The notes under the pieces: model-generated
Told to the model about the DNA's origin: nothing
The model's database searches: none
What the model saw: the letters and a program-made list of their open reading frames with translations, nothing else
Part shown: positions 52,727-60,598 of the stretch, in pieces
Position numbering within the stretch: position 1 is the first letter of the stretch
Layout: every line of letters begins with the position of its first letter
Source of the DNA: Halomarina halobia
GTDB taxonomy: Archaea > Halobacteriota > Halobacteria > Halobacteriales > Haloarculaceae
Length of the DNA: 64,000 nucleotides
Assembly (NCBI RefSeq): GCF_029338575.1
Contig: NZ_CP119992.1
Location: 2,046,001-2,110,000, forward strand
Direction of reading: 5' to 3'
Program-made: the position numbers and the translations under genes

Positions 52727-54301
52727 ATGGCGACGCGAGAATTCAAACTCCCGGACGTCGGCGAGGGGTTGACCGAGGCGGAGATCGTGGGCTGGCTCGT
52801 CGAGGAGGGCGATCGGGTCTCGGAGGACCAGCCCGTAGCGGAGGCCGAGACGGACAAGGCCGTCGTCGAGGTCCCCTCGCCGGTCGACGGCACCGTGAAG
52901 GAGATCCGGGCCGAGGCCGGCGAGGTCGTCCCCGTCGGCGAGGTCATCATCGTCTTCGAGACCGAGGGCGGCGAGGCGGCCGGGGAACCCGAGACGGAGC
53001 GCCCGGAACCCGAGGCGGCGGAGGAGGGCGCCGCCGAGGAGGTTCCGGGCGGCGGGACCGAGGAGGTCACCACACCCGAGGGGCGCGTCTTCGCCGCCCC
53101 CAGCGCCCGGCGGCTCGCCCGCGAACTCGGCGTCGACATCGCCGAGGTCGAGGGATCGGGGCCGGGCGGGCGGGTCAGCGACGCCGACGTGCGCGCGCAC
53201 GCCGAGAGCGCGGGCGAGGAGGCCGCGGGGGCGGCGGAGACGCCCCGGTCCCCCGAAGCGGCGGTCGAGAGCGCGGAGTCCGCGACGCGGCGCGTCAGCG
53301 ACGACGGTGCCGAGACGGCGGGGGCGACCGCCTCGATGGCCGTCGAGTCCGCGGAGCGGGATCGAACGCTCGCCGCCCCCGCCACCCGACGGCTCGCCGA
53401 GGAGCGCGGCGTCGATCTGAACGCCATCCCCACCGACGAGGAGCGCGACGGCCGGCCGTTCGTCAAGCCCGAGCAGGTCGTCGCCTACGCCGAGGCCCAG
53501 GAGGAGGCCCGAGCCGCCGACGCGGACGCCGCGAGCGCCGCGTCCGAGGCGTACGAAGGGGCCGAGGACGAGCGCGTCCCCTACCGCGGCATCCGGCGCA
53601 CCATCGGCACGCAGATGGCGCGATCCAAGTACACCGCGCCGCACGTCACCCACCACGACGAGGTGGACGTGACCGAACTCGTCGCGGTCCGGGGCGAACT
53701 GAAGGAGGTCGCCGCCGAGCGTGGCGTCTCGCTCACGTTCATGCCGTTCGTCATCGAGGCGGTCGTCGCGGCGCTGCGCGAGTTCCCCTACCTCAACTCC
53801 ACGCTGGACGAGGAGGCGGAGGAGATCGTCCTCCGGAGGGACTACAACGTCGGCGTCGCCGTCGCCACCGACGCGGGGCTGATGGTTCCCGTGATCCGGA
53901 ACGCCGACCGGAAGGGCATGCTGCAGCTGTCCTCGGAGCTGGGCGAACTCGTCGAGCGGGCCCGCGAGCGCACCATCTCCCGCGAGGAGATGCAGGGCGG
54001 GACGTTCACCATCACCAACTTCGGGGCGATCGGCGGCGAGTACGCCACGCCGATCATCAACTACCCCGAGACCGCGATCCTCGGGCTGGGCGCGATCAAG
54101 AAGAAGCCGCGGGTGGTCGAGAGCGACGCGTCGGCCCACCGAGAGAACGGGGCGGCCGTGAGCGGCGAGGTGGTGCCGCGGTACGTCATGACCCTGTCGC
54201 TCTCGATCGACCACCGCGTCATCGACGGCGCGCAGGCGGCGGCGTTCACGAACCGGGTCATGGAGTACCTGGAGAACCCGTCGCTGCTCCTCCTGGAGTA
54301 G
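52727..54301 (+). CDS. pdhC: Dihydrolipoamide acyltransferase E2 with two subunit-binding domains
   Basis: A 524-aa E2. The lipoyl domain has AETDKAVVEVPSP with modified Lys44. A first E3/E1-binding domain lies at about 120-157 (APSARRLARELGVDIAEVEGSG) and a second, less typical one at about 218-262 (APATRRLAEERGVDLNAI). The catalytic domain begins near 280 (RVPYRGIRRTIGTQM) and ends with SLSIDHRVIDGAQAA (active His). The linkers are long, acidic and Ala-rich. No E3 (dihydrolipoamide dehydrogenase) gene follows. Confidence 0.94.
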   Translation: MATREFKLPDVGEGLTEAEIVGWLVEEGDRVSEDQPVAEAETDKAVVEVPSPVDGTVKEIRAEAGEVVPVGEVIIVFETEGGEAAGEPETERPEPEAAEEGAAEEVPGGGTEEVTTPEGRVFAAPSARRLARELGVDIAEVEGSGPGGRVSDADVRAHAESAGEEAAGAAETPRSPEAAVESAESATRRVSDDGAETAGATASMAVESAERDRTLAAPATRRLAEERGVDLNAIPTDEERDGRPFVKPEQVVAYAEAQEEARAADADAASAASEAYEGAEDERVPYRGIRRTIGTQMARSKYTAPHVTHHDEVDVTELVAVRGELKEVAAERGVSLTFMPFVIEAVVAALREFPYLNSTLDEEAEEIVLRRDYNVGVAVATDAGLMVPVIRNADRKGMLQLSSELGELVERARERTISREEMQGGTFTITNFGAIGGEYATPIINYPETAILGLGAIKKKPRVVESDASAHRENGAAVSGEVVPRYVMTLSLSIDHRVIDGAQAAAFTNRVMEYLENPSLLLLE

Positions 54302-54374
54302 GGGTGGAAGTGGGATTCCCGGTTCCCCGGTTCGACCGCGCCGAACGCCCGTCAGCGGCGAGGCTGGCGTCCGC

Positions 54375-54746
54375 TCACGCCCGCTGCGCGCGGATGTGAT
54401 CGACGACCCGGACGACCCGCTCGTCGTCCTCGAAGGCGTCGAGGACGGCGTCGACCTCGACGCTCAGCGCGTACGTCGGTCTGCCCTTGCCGACCGGCGA
54501 GGTGTTCTCCACGCTCACCGCCTCGACGAGGCCGTCGGCCTCGAGCCGGTTGAGCGTGCGGATCACGTCGGGTTCCGAGAGCCGACCGAGGACGTCCGCG
54601 TCGACCTCGTCGAAGCAGTTCGCGCAGGCGCGCCGCACGTCGGCGGAGTGGACGGGCGTGTCGCCGCGGTGAGAGAGGTGGGTGACGCCGAGCAGCACGA
54701 CCCGCTGGACCAGCGTCATCGATGTCGAGTCGAGTTCTTCCGCCAT
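54375..54746 (-). CDS. Winged-helix DNA-binding-type protein
   Basis: A 123-aa protein. Residues about 12-105 read as a winged helix: VVLLGVTHLSHRGDTPVHSADVRRAC, then LSEPDVIRTLNRLEADGLVEAV as the recognition helix, then a GKGRPTYAL wing. It resembles haloarchaeal Orc1/Cdc6 C-terminal or PadR-like wHTH modules without the ATPase. Probable regulator; targets unknown. A minus-strand CTTTTTACC at 54769-54779 is about 28 bp upstream of the ATG. Confidence 0.7.
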   Translation of the reverse strand: MAEELDSTSMTLVQRVVLLGVTHLSHRGDTPVHSADVRRACANCFDEVDADVLGRLSEPDVIRTLNRLEADGLVEAVSVENTSPVGKGRPTYALSVEVDAVLDAFEDDERVVRVVDHIRAQRA

Positions 54747-55086
54747 GGTATTCCCTAATGAACGAACGGCGGTAAAAAGACGAGGGGCGCGGGGAGGGCG
54801 AGCGGTCCCGCCCGAGACGGGCGAGCGAGGCGATCCGAACGAGGCGAACCCACACCCGACTCCTCCGCCCCGCGAGGGGCACCCCGGCCGCCGGGGTGGG
54901 AACTACCGATAGAGCCGGAACGGGTGCGGTCGGACGCGGTGGGGAAGTTATTCCAGCAGTGGTCGCCCGCACGTCGCTGTTCGTCCAGTATTCCCTCCGG
55001 TTCGGGTAAAACGTCGAGTAAAATACCCCCGTGGTACCACGACCCTCGCAAGCGTTATCCGTGGGGCGCCGTTCCCTTTAGAGGCA
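54747..55086. other. 340-bp intergenic region upstream of the cold-shock gene
   Basis: No gene seen. It contains an 8-bp-arm inverted repeat (54880-54898) and several AT-rich islands (GTAAAACGTCGAGTAAAATAC near 55007-55026) before the cold-shock start. The length suggests a regulated promoter or a structured leader. Confidence 0.5.
54880..54898. repeat. Inverted repeat
   Basis: CACCCCGG-CCG-CCGGGGTG, 8-bp perfect arms with a 3-base loop; could form a stable hairpin. About 190 bp before the cold-shock gene. Role unknown. Confidence 0.4.
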
Positions 55087-55281
55087 ATGGCGAAAGGAAA
55101 CGTTGATTTCTTCAACGACACTGGCGGCTACGGTTTCATTTCGAGCGACGACGCGGACGAGGACGTTTTCTTCCACATGGAAGACGTTGGCGGCCCGGAT
55201 CTCGAGGAGGGAACGGAAGTCGAATTCAGCATCGAACAGGCCCCCAAGGGCCCGCGCGCGACGAACGTCACCCGACTCTAA
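55087..55281 (+). CDS. cspA: Cold-shock domain protein
   Basis: A 64-aa single-stranded nucleic-acid-binding beta-barrel. RNP1-like GGYGFISSDD and RNP2 DVFFHM are both present, and the length fits a bare CSD. Acts as an RNA chaperone in bacteria and haloarchaea. Monocistronic. CCCTTTAG just before the start and GCGTTATCC at 55052-55060 are the AT-rich promoter candidates. Confidence 0.95.
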   Translation: MAKGNVDFFNDTGGYGFISSDDADEDVFFHMEDVGGPDLEEGTEVEFSIEQAPKGPRATNVTRL

Positions 55282-55322
55282 CTCGGTAACGACGCGTCGC
55301 CTCACGGCGACGGCGCGAGACC

Positions 55323-55648
55323 TCACATTCTACCTTTGTATCGAACGCGTAGCGGCGCGCCGGTTCGGCGACGTGCTTCCACTCCCGCCCGCGAGCGGAG
55401 CGACCCCGACGACCCGACGAGGCGCGAGGTCGACCCGTGCCGGTCGCGCGCGAGCCGCCGCGCCGGACCGGCGGCGGCCGCGTCTGCCCGGTCGAGCAGA
55501 CCGCCTCGTAGCGGTCCTGGAGGCGGTCTCCGACGTTCTCGACCGTAATCGGTAGCTCGTCCGCCACCTGCCGCGGCTCGTCCACGTTCGCGAAGACCGC
55601 CAGGATCTCCCGGTCGCTCACGTCCGATCCGCGGTCGGAATCGGCCAC
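55323..55648 (-). pseudogene. Frameshifted winged-helix regulator
   Basis: The first 45 residues (start ATG 55648: ADSDRGSDVSDREILAVF, then a HTH segment ELPITVENVGDRLQD) look like haloarchaeal winged-helix regulators. After about 55520 the reading frame turns to Arg/Pro/Gly-rich sequence. A neighbouring frame there reads RGGLLDRADAAAAGPARR, the sort of sequence expected after the recognition helix. A frameshift near 55515 and later decay are the simplest explanation. Sequencing error is possible. Confidence 0.5.
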
Positions 55649-55906
55649 GGTCGACCTCGGAACCCGTTCGGATTGAACCTCCGGGTTGCGAACCGAATCG
55701 GGGCACGAACCGACCGACCGCCACCGGACGGGGTCGGCACCTGCAGGCGAGAGCCTTTCACCACCCCAGCACGAAACGCAGGTCCTGGTAGACCGACGCG
55801 GTCTCGACCGACTGACAGGACCCGTTCTTTCGCATTCCGGATGACGTTAGAGACGGGGCCCGCGCCCGGCGCACCTGCCGGGCGGGCGGAACAGCGGAAC
55901 ACGCCA

Positions 55907-56983
55907 ATGAAGAAGGGGATCGAACTCGAGTACTGGGTGATCGACGAGGCGGGGAGGCTCACGACGCCCGACTCGCTCACCGAGGTATCGGACGAGGTCG
56001 AGCAGGAGTTCGTCGAGTGCCTGTTCGAGATCAAGACCACGCCCTGCGAGACGATCGCGGGACTTCGCGAGGAGCTGGTCGAACGGCTTCGGATCGTCCT
56101 GGAGGAGTGCGACCGGCTGAACAAGCGGCTCGTCCCCCTCGGCACGCCGATCCACGGGGGGAGGATCCGACAGCGCCCCGGCGACCGGAGCCGGATCCAG
56201 GAACGCGTCATCGGGGGGAGCTTCGCCTACGCCAGGTACTGCGCCGGCACGCACGTCCACTTCGAGCGGCGGGACGAGACCGATCAGCTGAACGTGCTCA
56301 GCGCGCTCGATCCGGCGCTCGCGCTGCTGAGTTCGTCGCCCTACTTCCAGGGACGCCGGATCGCGGCCGACGCGCGCTCGTACGTGTACCGGCGGAAGGG
56401 GTACGGACGACATCCCCGGCACGGTCAGCTATGGGACTACGTCGACGACGTCGAGGAGTGGAACGAGCGCCTCGATCGGCGGTACGACGAGTTCAAGCGG
56501 GCGGCGTTCGAGCGGGGCGTCGATCAGCGCGAGGTGGACGACCACTTCACCAGCGACGACGCGGTCTGGACGCCGGTGCGGCTACGGAAGGCCTGTCCGA
56601 CGGTCGAGTGGCGCTCGCCCGACGCCGCCCTCCCGAGCGAGACGCTCCGCCTCGTCGCCGACGTGGACGCCCTGCTGGGGAGACTCGATGACGTCGACGT
56701 GCGCATCGAGGGCGAGGAGGGGCGGGTGACGGGCGACGCGATCACGCTCCCCCGGTTCGAGCGACTGCGCGACTACGTCGATGCGGCTATCCACGACGGC
56801 ACCGAGTCGACGGAGGTCCGCGCGTACCTCGGCCGGATGGGGTTCGACGTGTCGTCGTACGCCCCGAATACGCACCGGATCGACGGGAGGGACCGCGTGA
56901 CCGAGGGGGAGGCGTGCGAACTCCGCGTTCGATCCGCCGAACGGCTCGAACGGGACGTCGACCGACTGGCGCGGGCCGGGTAG
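55907..56983 (+). CDS. Glutamate-cysteine ligase-like (GCS2/YbdK type) enzyme
   Basis: A 358-aa carboxylate-amine ligase. GIELEYWVID near residue 4 is the GxExE ATP motif, CLFEIKTTPCETI carries the second acidic pair, and GTHVHFE is the His motif. Haloarchaea make gamma-glutamylcysteine as their main thiol, so this is a candidate for that step or a related ligation. ATG 55907 gives the MKKGIELEYW start seen in relatives; ATG 55841 is in frame but the added residues are not family-like. A longer GCS2 protein lies at 21328-22830. Confidence 0.85.
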   Translation: MKKGIELEYWVIDEAGRLTTPDSLTEVSDEVEQEFVECLFEIKTTPCETIAGLREELVERLRIVLEECDRLNKRLVPLGTPIHGGRIRQRPGDRSRIQERVIGGSFAYARYCAGTHVHFERRDETDQLNVLSALDPALALLSSSPYFQGRRIAADARSYVYRRKGYGRHPRHGQLWDYVDDVEEWNERLDRRYDEFKRAAFERGVDQREVDDHFTSDDAVWTPVRLRKACPTVEWRSPDAALPSETLRLVADVDALLGRLDDVDVRIEGEEGRVTGDAITLPRFERLRDYVDAAIHDGTESTEVRAYLGRMGFDVSSYAPNTHRIDGRDRVTEGEACELRVRSAERLERDVDRLARAG

Positions 56984-57104
56984 CTCCGCCCGTCGAGGGG
57001 CCGACGCCGATTCGGGGCGACCCGGGCCGACCCGGGCGTATCCCTTATGCGAATCGGCGTCGAAGCGACGGCGAGCGCGCGTCGCGCGGACGAGGGAAAC
57101 CGAA

Positions 57105-57629
57105 ATGACAGATCCGGATTCGGCCGACGACGGGAACGAGCGAACGAACGCGGAGACATCCGACGGGGAGCGGTCGAATCGACGGGGGACCGGGTTCCGA
57201 CTCGAGGTCGGACTCCGGTCGATCACCGACCTCCTGAACGGCCTCGTCGACGTGGACGTCTCCCACCTCGACGAGGAGGGGCGACAGCACCCGATCGGCG
57301 AGCGGCGCGAACGCCGCGGCGTGAGCCGCCGGCCCTCCTCGCGCGTCGACGCCGACGGGTCGTCCGACGCGGACGACTACCACGTGGAGACGTACCGATA
57401 CGACGGGGAACTGGTGGTCGTCGCCGACCTGCCGGGCGTCGACGAGGACGACCTCCTCGTCGGACTCGACGAGCGGTCGAACGACCTCGTCATCGCGGTT
57501 CGCGACCGGGTCGTCGAACGGCTCTCGCTCCCCTGGGATCCGGTCGCGGTCCCCCGGGTGCGGTTCAACAACGCCGTCCTCGAGGTCGTCGTTCGACCGG
57601 GGGACGACGCCGAGACGGTGCGGGACTGA
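57105..57629 (+). CDS. Hsp20/GvpH-like protein
   Basis: A 174-aa protein. The N-terminal half is charged, with GFRLEVGLRSITDLLNGLVDVDV, a segment like that of gas-vesicle protein GvpH. The C-terminal 85 residues form an alpha-crystallin-like beta-sandwich (YRYDGELVVVADLPGVDEDDLLVGL, then VRFNNAVLEVVVRP). No other gas-vesicle gene is present, so it is an orphan small heat-shock-like protein. The stop is convergent with a short hydrophobic frame on the other strand. Confidence 0.75.
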   Translation: MTDPDSADDGNERTNAETSDGERSNRRGTGFRLEVGLRSITDLLNGLVDVDVSHLDEEGRQHPIGERRERRGVSRRPSSRVDADGSSDADDYHVETYRYDGELVVVADLPGVDEDDLLVGLDERSNDLVIAVRDRVVERLSLPWDPVAVPRVRFNNAVLEVVVRPGDDAETVRD

Positions 57630-57657
57630 GACCGCTCCGCGCGGTTCACGACCTCCG

Positions 57658-57753
57658 TCACAGGAGCGATCTGAGCAACCGGAGCGGGAGCGTGACGATC
57701 GCGATGACGAGGTCGACGACGCGTCGCAGGATCGATCTGATCGTTCGGAACAT
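57658..57753 (-). CDS. Possible 31-residue membrane peptide
   Basis: ATG 57753 to TGA 57658 encodes an alternating basic/hydrophobic peptide: a basic start (MFRTIRSILRRVV), a hydrophobic core (DLVIAIVTLPL) and a basic-hydrophobic tail (RLLRSLL). The pattern fits a small membrane-binding peptide and uses GC-rich third positions, but no promoter or ribosome site is obvious, so it may be chance. Confidence 0.35.
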   Translation of the reverse strand: MFRTIRSILRRVVDLVIAIVTLPLRLLRSLL

Positions 57754-57947
57754 CGGACCGTACCACGACGGGGGAGGACGTGTCCCTTGGGCTTGCTAGC
57801 GCCGGCCGATCCAGGGAGATGACGGCGCTATCCGGCGGTACTGTCCGGCAGCGCTGTCTGACGGTTTCGGTCGCACCGTCGCGCGACCGGGGACGCGGCG
57901 TCCCCGATCGGACAGCGTTTATGTCTCACCCCGACGAGGAAGGAGAC

Positions 57948-58643
57948 GTGACAGAGCAGATCCTTCACGCCCTACTAGACGGTAACGATAGACACGTGGA
58001 GACGCTCCCCGACGGGTACTTCGACGACGTGCTCGACGGGCAGCGGCCGGCCGTCGTCTCCGTCTGCTGTTCCGACTCGCGCGTCTCCCAGGAGGGGATG
58101 TGGGACGTGGCCGAACCGGGCTGGCTGTTCACCCCCAGCACCATCGGTAACCAGGCCTGGGACGAGTACCGCGGCGAGCGGGTCGTCGACGGGAGCGTTC
58201 TCTACCCGATCGCGTACGCGGGGACCGAGACCGTCGCCGTCGTGGGACACACGGGCTGCGGCGCGGTCACGGCGGCGTACGAGGCGGTCACCGGGGGCGC
58301 GACCGTCGAGCACCCGGGCGTCGAGAAGTGGGTCGAGTCGCTCGTGCCGGTCGTCGAGGACGCGCTGTCGAGCGGGCGCGTCGACGCCGACGCGTCCGAC
58401 CGAGAGGTCGTGAACCGTCTCGTCGAGTACAACGTGGACCGCCAGGTCGAGTTCCTCCGCGACGCGAGCGCGGTACCGCCGGAGGTGCGCGTCTACGGGT
58501 TCGTCTACGACTTCCAGCGGATCTACGGCGACGTTCCCGGCCGCGCCTACCTCGTGAACGCCGACGGCGAGACCGATCCGAACGCGCTCGCCGACCGCCT
58601 CCCGGATCGCCACCGCGACTCCGTTCGGCGGCTCCTCGACTGA
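57948..58643 (+). CDS. Beta-class carbonic anhydrase
   Basis: A 231-aa zinc enzyme interconverting CO2 and bicarbonate. Zinc ligands and catalytic dyad: Cys41-Ser-Asp43-Ser-Arg45 (CSDSR), His101 and Cys104 (HTGCGAV). GTG 57948 is preferred: TTTATG at 57918-57923 sits about 27 bp upstream, and relatives start close to the TEQILHALL helix. ATG 57921 would add nine residues. Monocistronic. Confidence 0.93.
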   Translation: MTEQILHALLDGNDRHVETLPDGYFDDVLDGQRPAVVSVCCSDSRVSQEGMWDVAEPGWLFTPSTIGNQAWDEYRGERVVDGSVLYPIAYAGTETVAVVGHTGCGAVTAAYEAVTGGATVEHPGVEKWVESLVPVVEDALSSGRVDADASDREVVNRLVEYNVDRQVEFLRDASAVPPEVRVYGFVYDFQRIYGDVPGRAYLVNADGETDPNALADRLPDRHRDSVRRLLD

Positions 58644-59026
58644 GGGGCGGCAATTTTATGTAGATAGAATAATGATAGAAATTATATTGTTTTTCGCTCG
58701 TGGTCGGTTGGTTCAGGGACGAAGCGGAAGTATAGCCCCCGAGAGATCCGCTACTCCCGTCTCTACCGTCGCCGCGGCCGCCCGTCGCGATGGCAGACGT
58801 GTGAACATTCGTCAGCGAGGGAGGGCGTCTGACGAACATTGAAGCCGACGGATGCGATACCAACGCGTCCATGCGGAGGTCCTCACCCATCCGTCGACGG
58901 GAGTCGCTCACCTCCCGGTACCGACGGCCGTACCGAACGTACCTCCGACACCGCGGAATCGAGTTCGTCGCCGCCGTCCGTGCGCGCGCGGTCGCCCGGT
59001 CGCCGCTACACTACGAGCGCGACGAC
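58644..59026. other. 383-bp intergenic region with AT-rich tract and inverted repeat
   Basis: 58651-58694 is a strikingly AT-rich stretch (AATTTTATG..., ending in T5), probably the terminator of the carbonic anhydrase gene or a promoter. TTCGTCAG (58808-58815) and CTGACGAA (58829-58836) form an 8-bp inverted repeat, and GAACATT occurs on both sides. No gene is convincing; a frame open from 58871 is Arg-rich until 59027. Confidence 0.55.
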
Positions 59027-59323
59027 ATGCGTCGCCAGTACGACTGGCGGCGGGCCGTCGTCGCGGCGGTCCTGACCGTGGGGCTGCTCGCGCTCGCCGG
59101 ACGCCTGGCGCTCAACGGCGTGCTCGTGGCGCTGTTCGCGCTCGACGTGGGCGATCTCGCGCTCCTGAACGTCACCCTGACGCTCGCGACCGGGGGCGGC
59201 TTCGTCCTGCTCGCCGTCGCGCGCCTCATCGCGGCGCCGCCCTCGGAGGCGTCGAGCCTCGAACGGACGTTCACCCACCGGAGACGGGTCGTGACGCGGT
59301 TCGTCGGGCGGAACGACCGGTGA
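59027..59323 (+). CDS. Small membrane protein of unknown function
   Basis: A 98-aa protein with two helices (VVAAVLTVGLLALAGRLALNGVLVALFAL and LNVTLTLATGGGFVLLAVARLIAA) and a basic C-terminal tail. ATG 59027 is chosen since the sequence upstream is Arg-rich and unlike protein. No family recognised. Confidence 0.55.
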   Translation: MRRQYDWRRAVVAAVLTVGLLALAGRLALNGVLVALFALDVGDLALLNVTLTLATGGGFVLLAVARLIAAPPSEASSLERTFTHRRRVVTRFVGRNDR

Positions 59324-59353
59324 GACGACGACGATTCGCCCGCGGGCGAGTCG

Positions 59354-60199
59354 CTACTCGTCCAACCGCCGCATCTCGTCGTCCGACAGTTGGAGGGCGG
59401 CGGCCGCGACGTTCGACTCGAGGTGCTCGACGCTCGACGTGCCGGGGATGGGAAGCGTGGCCGGCGAGTGTCGGAGCAGCCACGCTAGCGCCACCTGCCG
59501 GCGCGAGGCGTCGTGGGCGTCCGCCACCTCGTCGAGGACCGCCCCCTTCTCCCCGAGGTCCCCCGCGCCGAGCGGGAACCACGGGATGAAGCCGATGTCC
59601 TCCTCCTCGCAGCGTTCGAGGACGGCCTCCGACTCGCGGTTGCCGACGTTGTACTCGTTCTGGACGGTGGCGATATCGACGATCTCGAGGGCCGTCTCCA
59701 GCTGGTCGACGCTCACGTTGCTCAGGCCCACGTGCTCGACCAGCCCCTCGTCCTTCAGCTCCGCGAACGCCTCGACGGAGTCCTCGAAGGGCGTCTCCGG
59801 GTCGGGTCGGTGGAGCTGATAGAGGTCGATCGTGTCGGTTCGCAGGCGGTCGAGGCTGCAGAGCACCTGGTTGCGGACGTAGTCGGGGTCGCCGTGCGGG
59901 AGCCAGTCGCCGTCGCGGTTGCGCAGCAGGCCGGCCTTCGTGGCGACGACCACCTCGTCGGAGCCGCCGAACACCTCGCCGATGAGCCGCTCGCTGACGC
60001 CTGGCCCGTAGGAGTCGGCGGTGTCGACGAAGTCGACGCCGAGGTCGGGGAGGCGTCGGAGGACGTCCCTCGCCGCCGCCTCGTCCTCGGGCGGCCCGAT
60101 GATGTTCTCGCCGGTCAGGCGCATCGCGCCGAAGCCGAGCCGGTGGACGGTCAGTTCGCCGCCGATGTCGAACGTGTCGCTCTGGTTGCGCGGAGCCAT
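59354..60199 (-). CDS. Aldo/keto reductase
   Basis: A 281-aa TIM-barrel NADPH oxidoreductase. The catalytic residues are visible as Asp and Tyr in VDTADSYGPGVSE, Lys in VVATKAGLL and His in DLYQLHRPD. GLSNVSVDQLE and PIPGTSSVEHLESN form the cofactor-binding end. It acts on unknown aldehydes or ketones in the cytoplasm. Haloarchaeal genomes hold many. ATG 60199 fits family length. Confidence 0.92.
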   Translation of the reverse strand: MAPRNQSDTFDIGGELTVHRLGFGAMRLTGENIIGPPEDEAAARDVLRRLPDLGVDFVDTADSYGPGVSERLIGEVFGGSDEVVVATKAGLLRNRDGDWLPHGDPDYVRNQVLCSLDRLRTDTIDLYQLHRPDPETPFEDSVEAFAELKDEGLVEHVGLSNVSVDQLETALEIVDIATVQNEYNVGNRESEAVLERCEEEDIGFIPWFPLGAGDLGEKGAVLDEVADAHDASRRQVALAWLLRHSPATLPIPGTSSVEHLESNVAAAALQLSDDEMRRLDE

Positions 60200-60382
60200 C
60201 GTGATCGTCCCGGGATGGGGGCGGCACGGTGTTAGGCCTTGGCGGCGCGGCAAGACGCGGGACGTACCGGAGCGCACCGAAACCGGGGCCGTCCGGGATT
60301 CGGTACGCTCACGCCCCCGAACGCATCGTGAACGGAGACCGTCGAGGCAGGCTTTTGCTATTCGGTAGCATTACACACGACT

Positions 60383-60568
60383 ATGACCGAAGCAGTCGCA
60401 CTCGCCCTGGTCGCCATCGCGTGGGTCGTCATGTTCATCGTGTTCGCGGTGGCGCGGGCCATGCTGCCCAGGGCGCTCCACTACGGGGAGTCCGAGCAGT
60501 CGATCTCGCCGCCCGAGGAGTCCCTACAGGAAGTCGACCGACCGGAAGCGGGACGCGGCGCGGTCTGA
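60383..60568 (+). CDS. 61-aa single-span membrane protein
   Basis: One N-terminal membrane helix (VALALVAIAWVVMFIVFAVARAML), then an acidic tail with SISPPEESLQEVDRPE. TTTTGCTATTC about 25-30 bp upstream is a possible TATA. No named family; convergent with the MFS transporter. Confidence 0.6.
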   Translation: MTEAVALALVAIAWVVMFIVFAVARAMLPRALHYGESEQSISPPEESLQEVDRPEAGRGAV

Positions 60569-60598
60569 CCGCCGACCGCGTCGTCCTCCGTGCGGGTT

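Noticed and set aside
57105..57629. Evidence for a gas-vesicle cluster
   Set aside because: Only a GvpH-like protein is present; no GvpA or other structural gene lies within the window.
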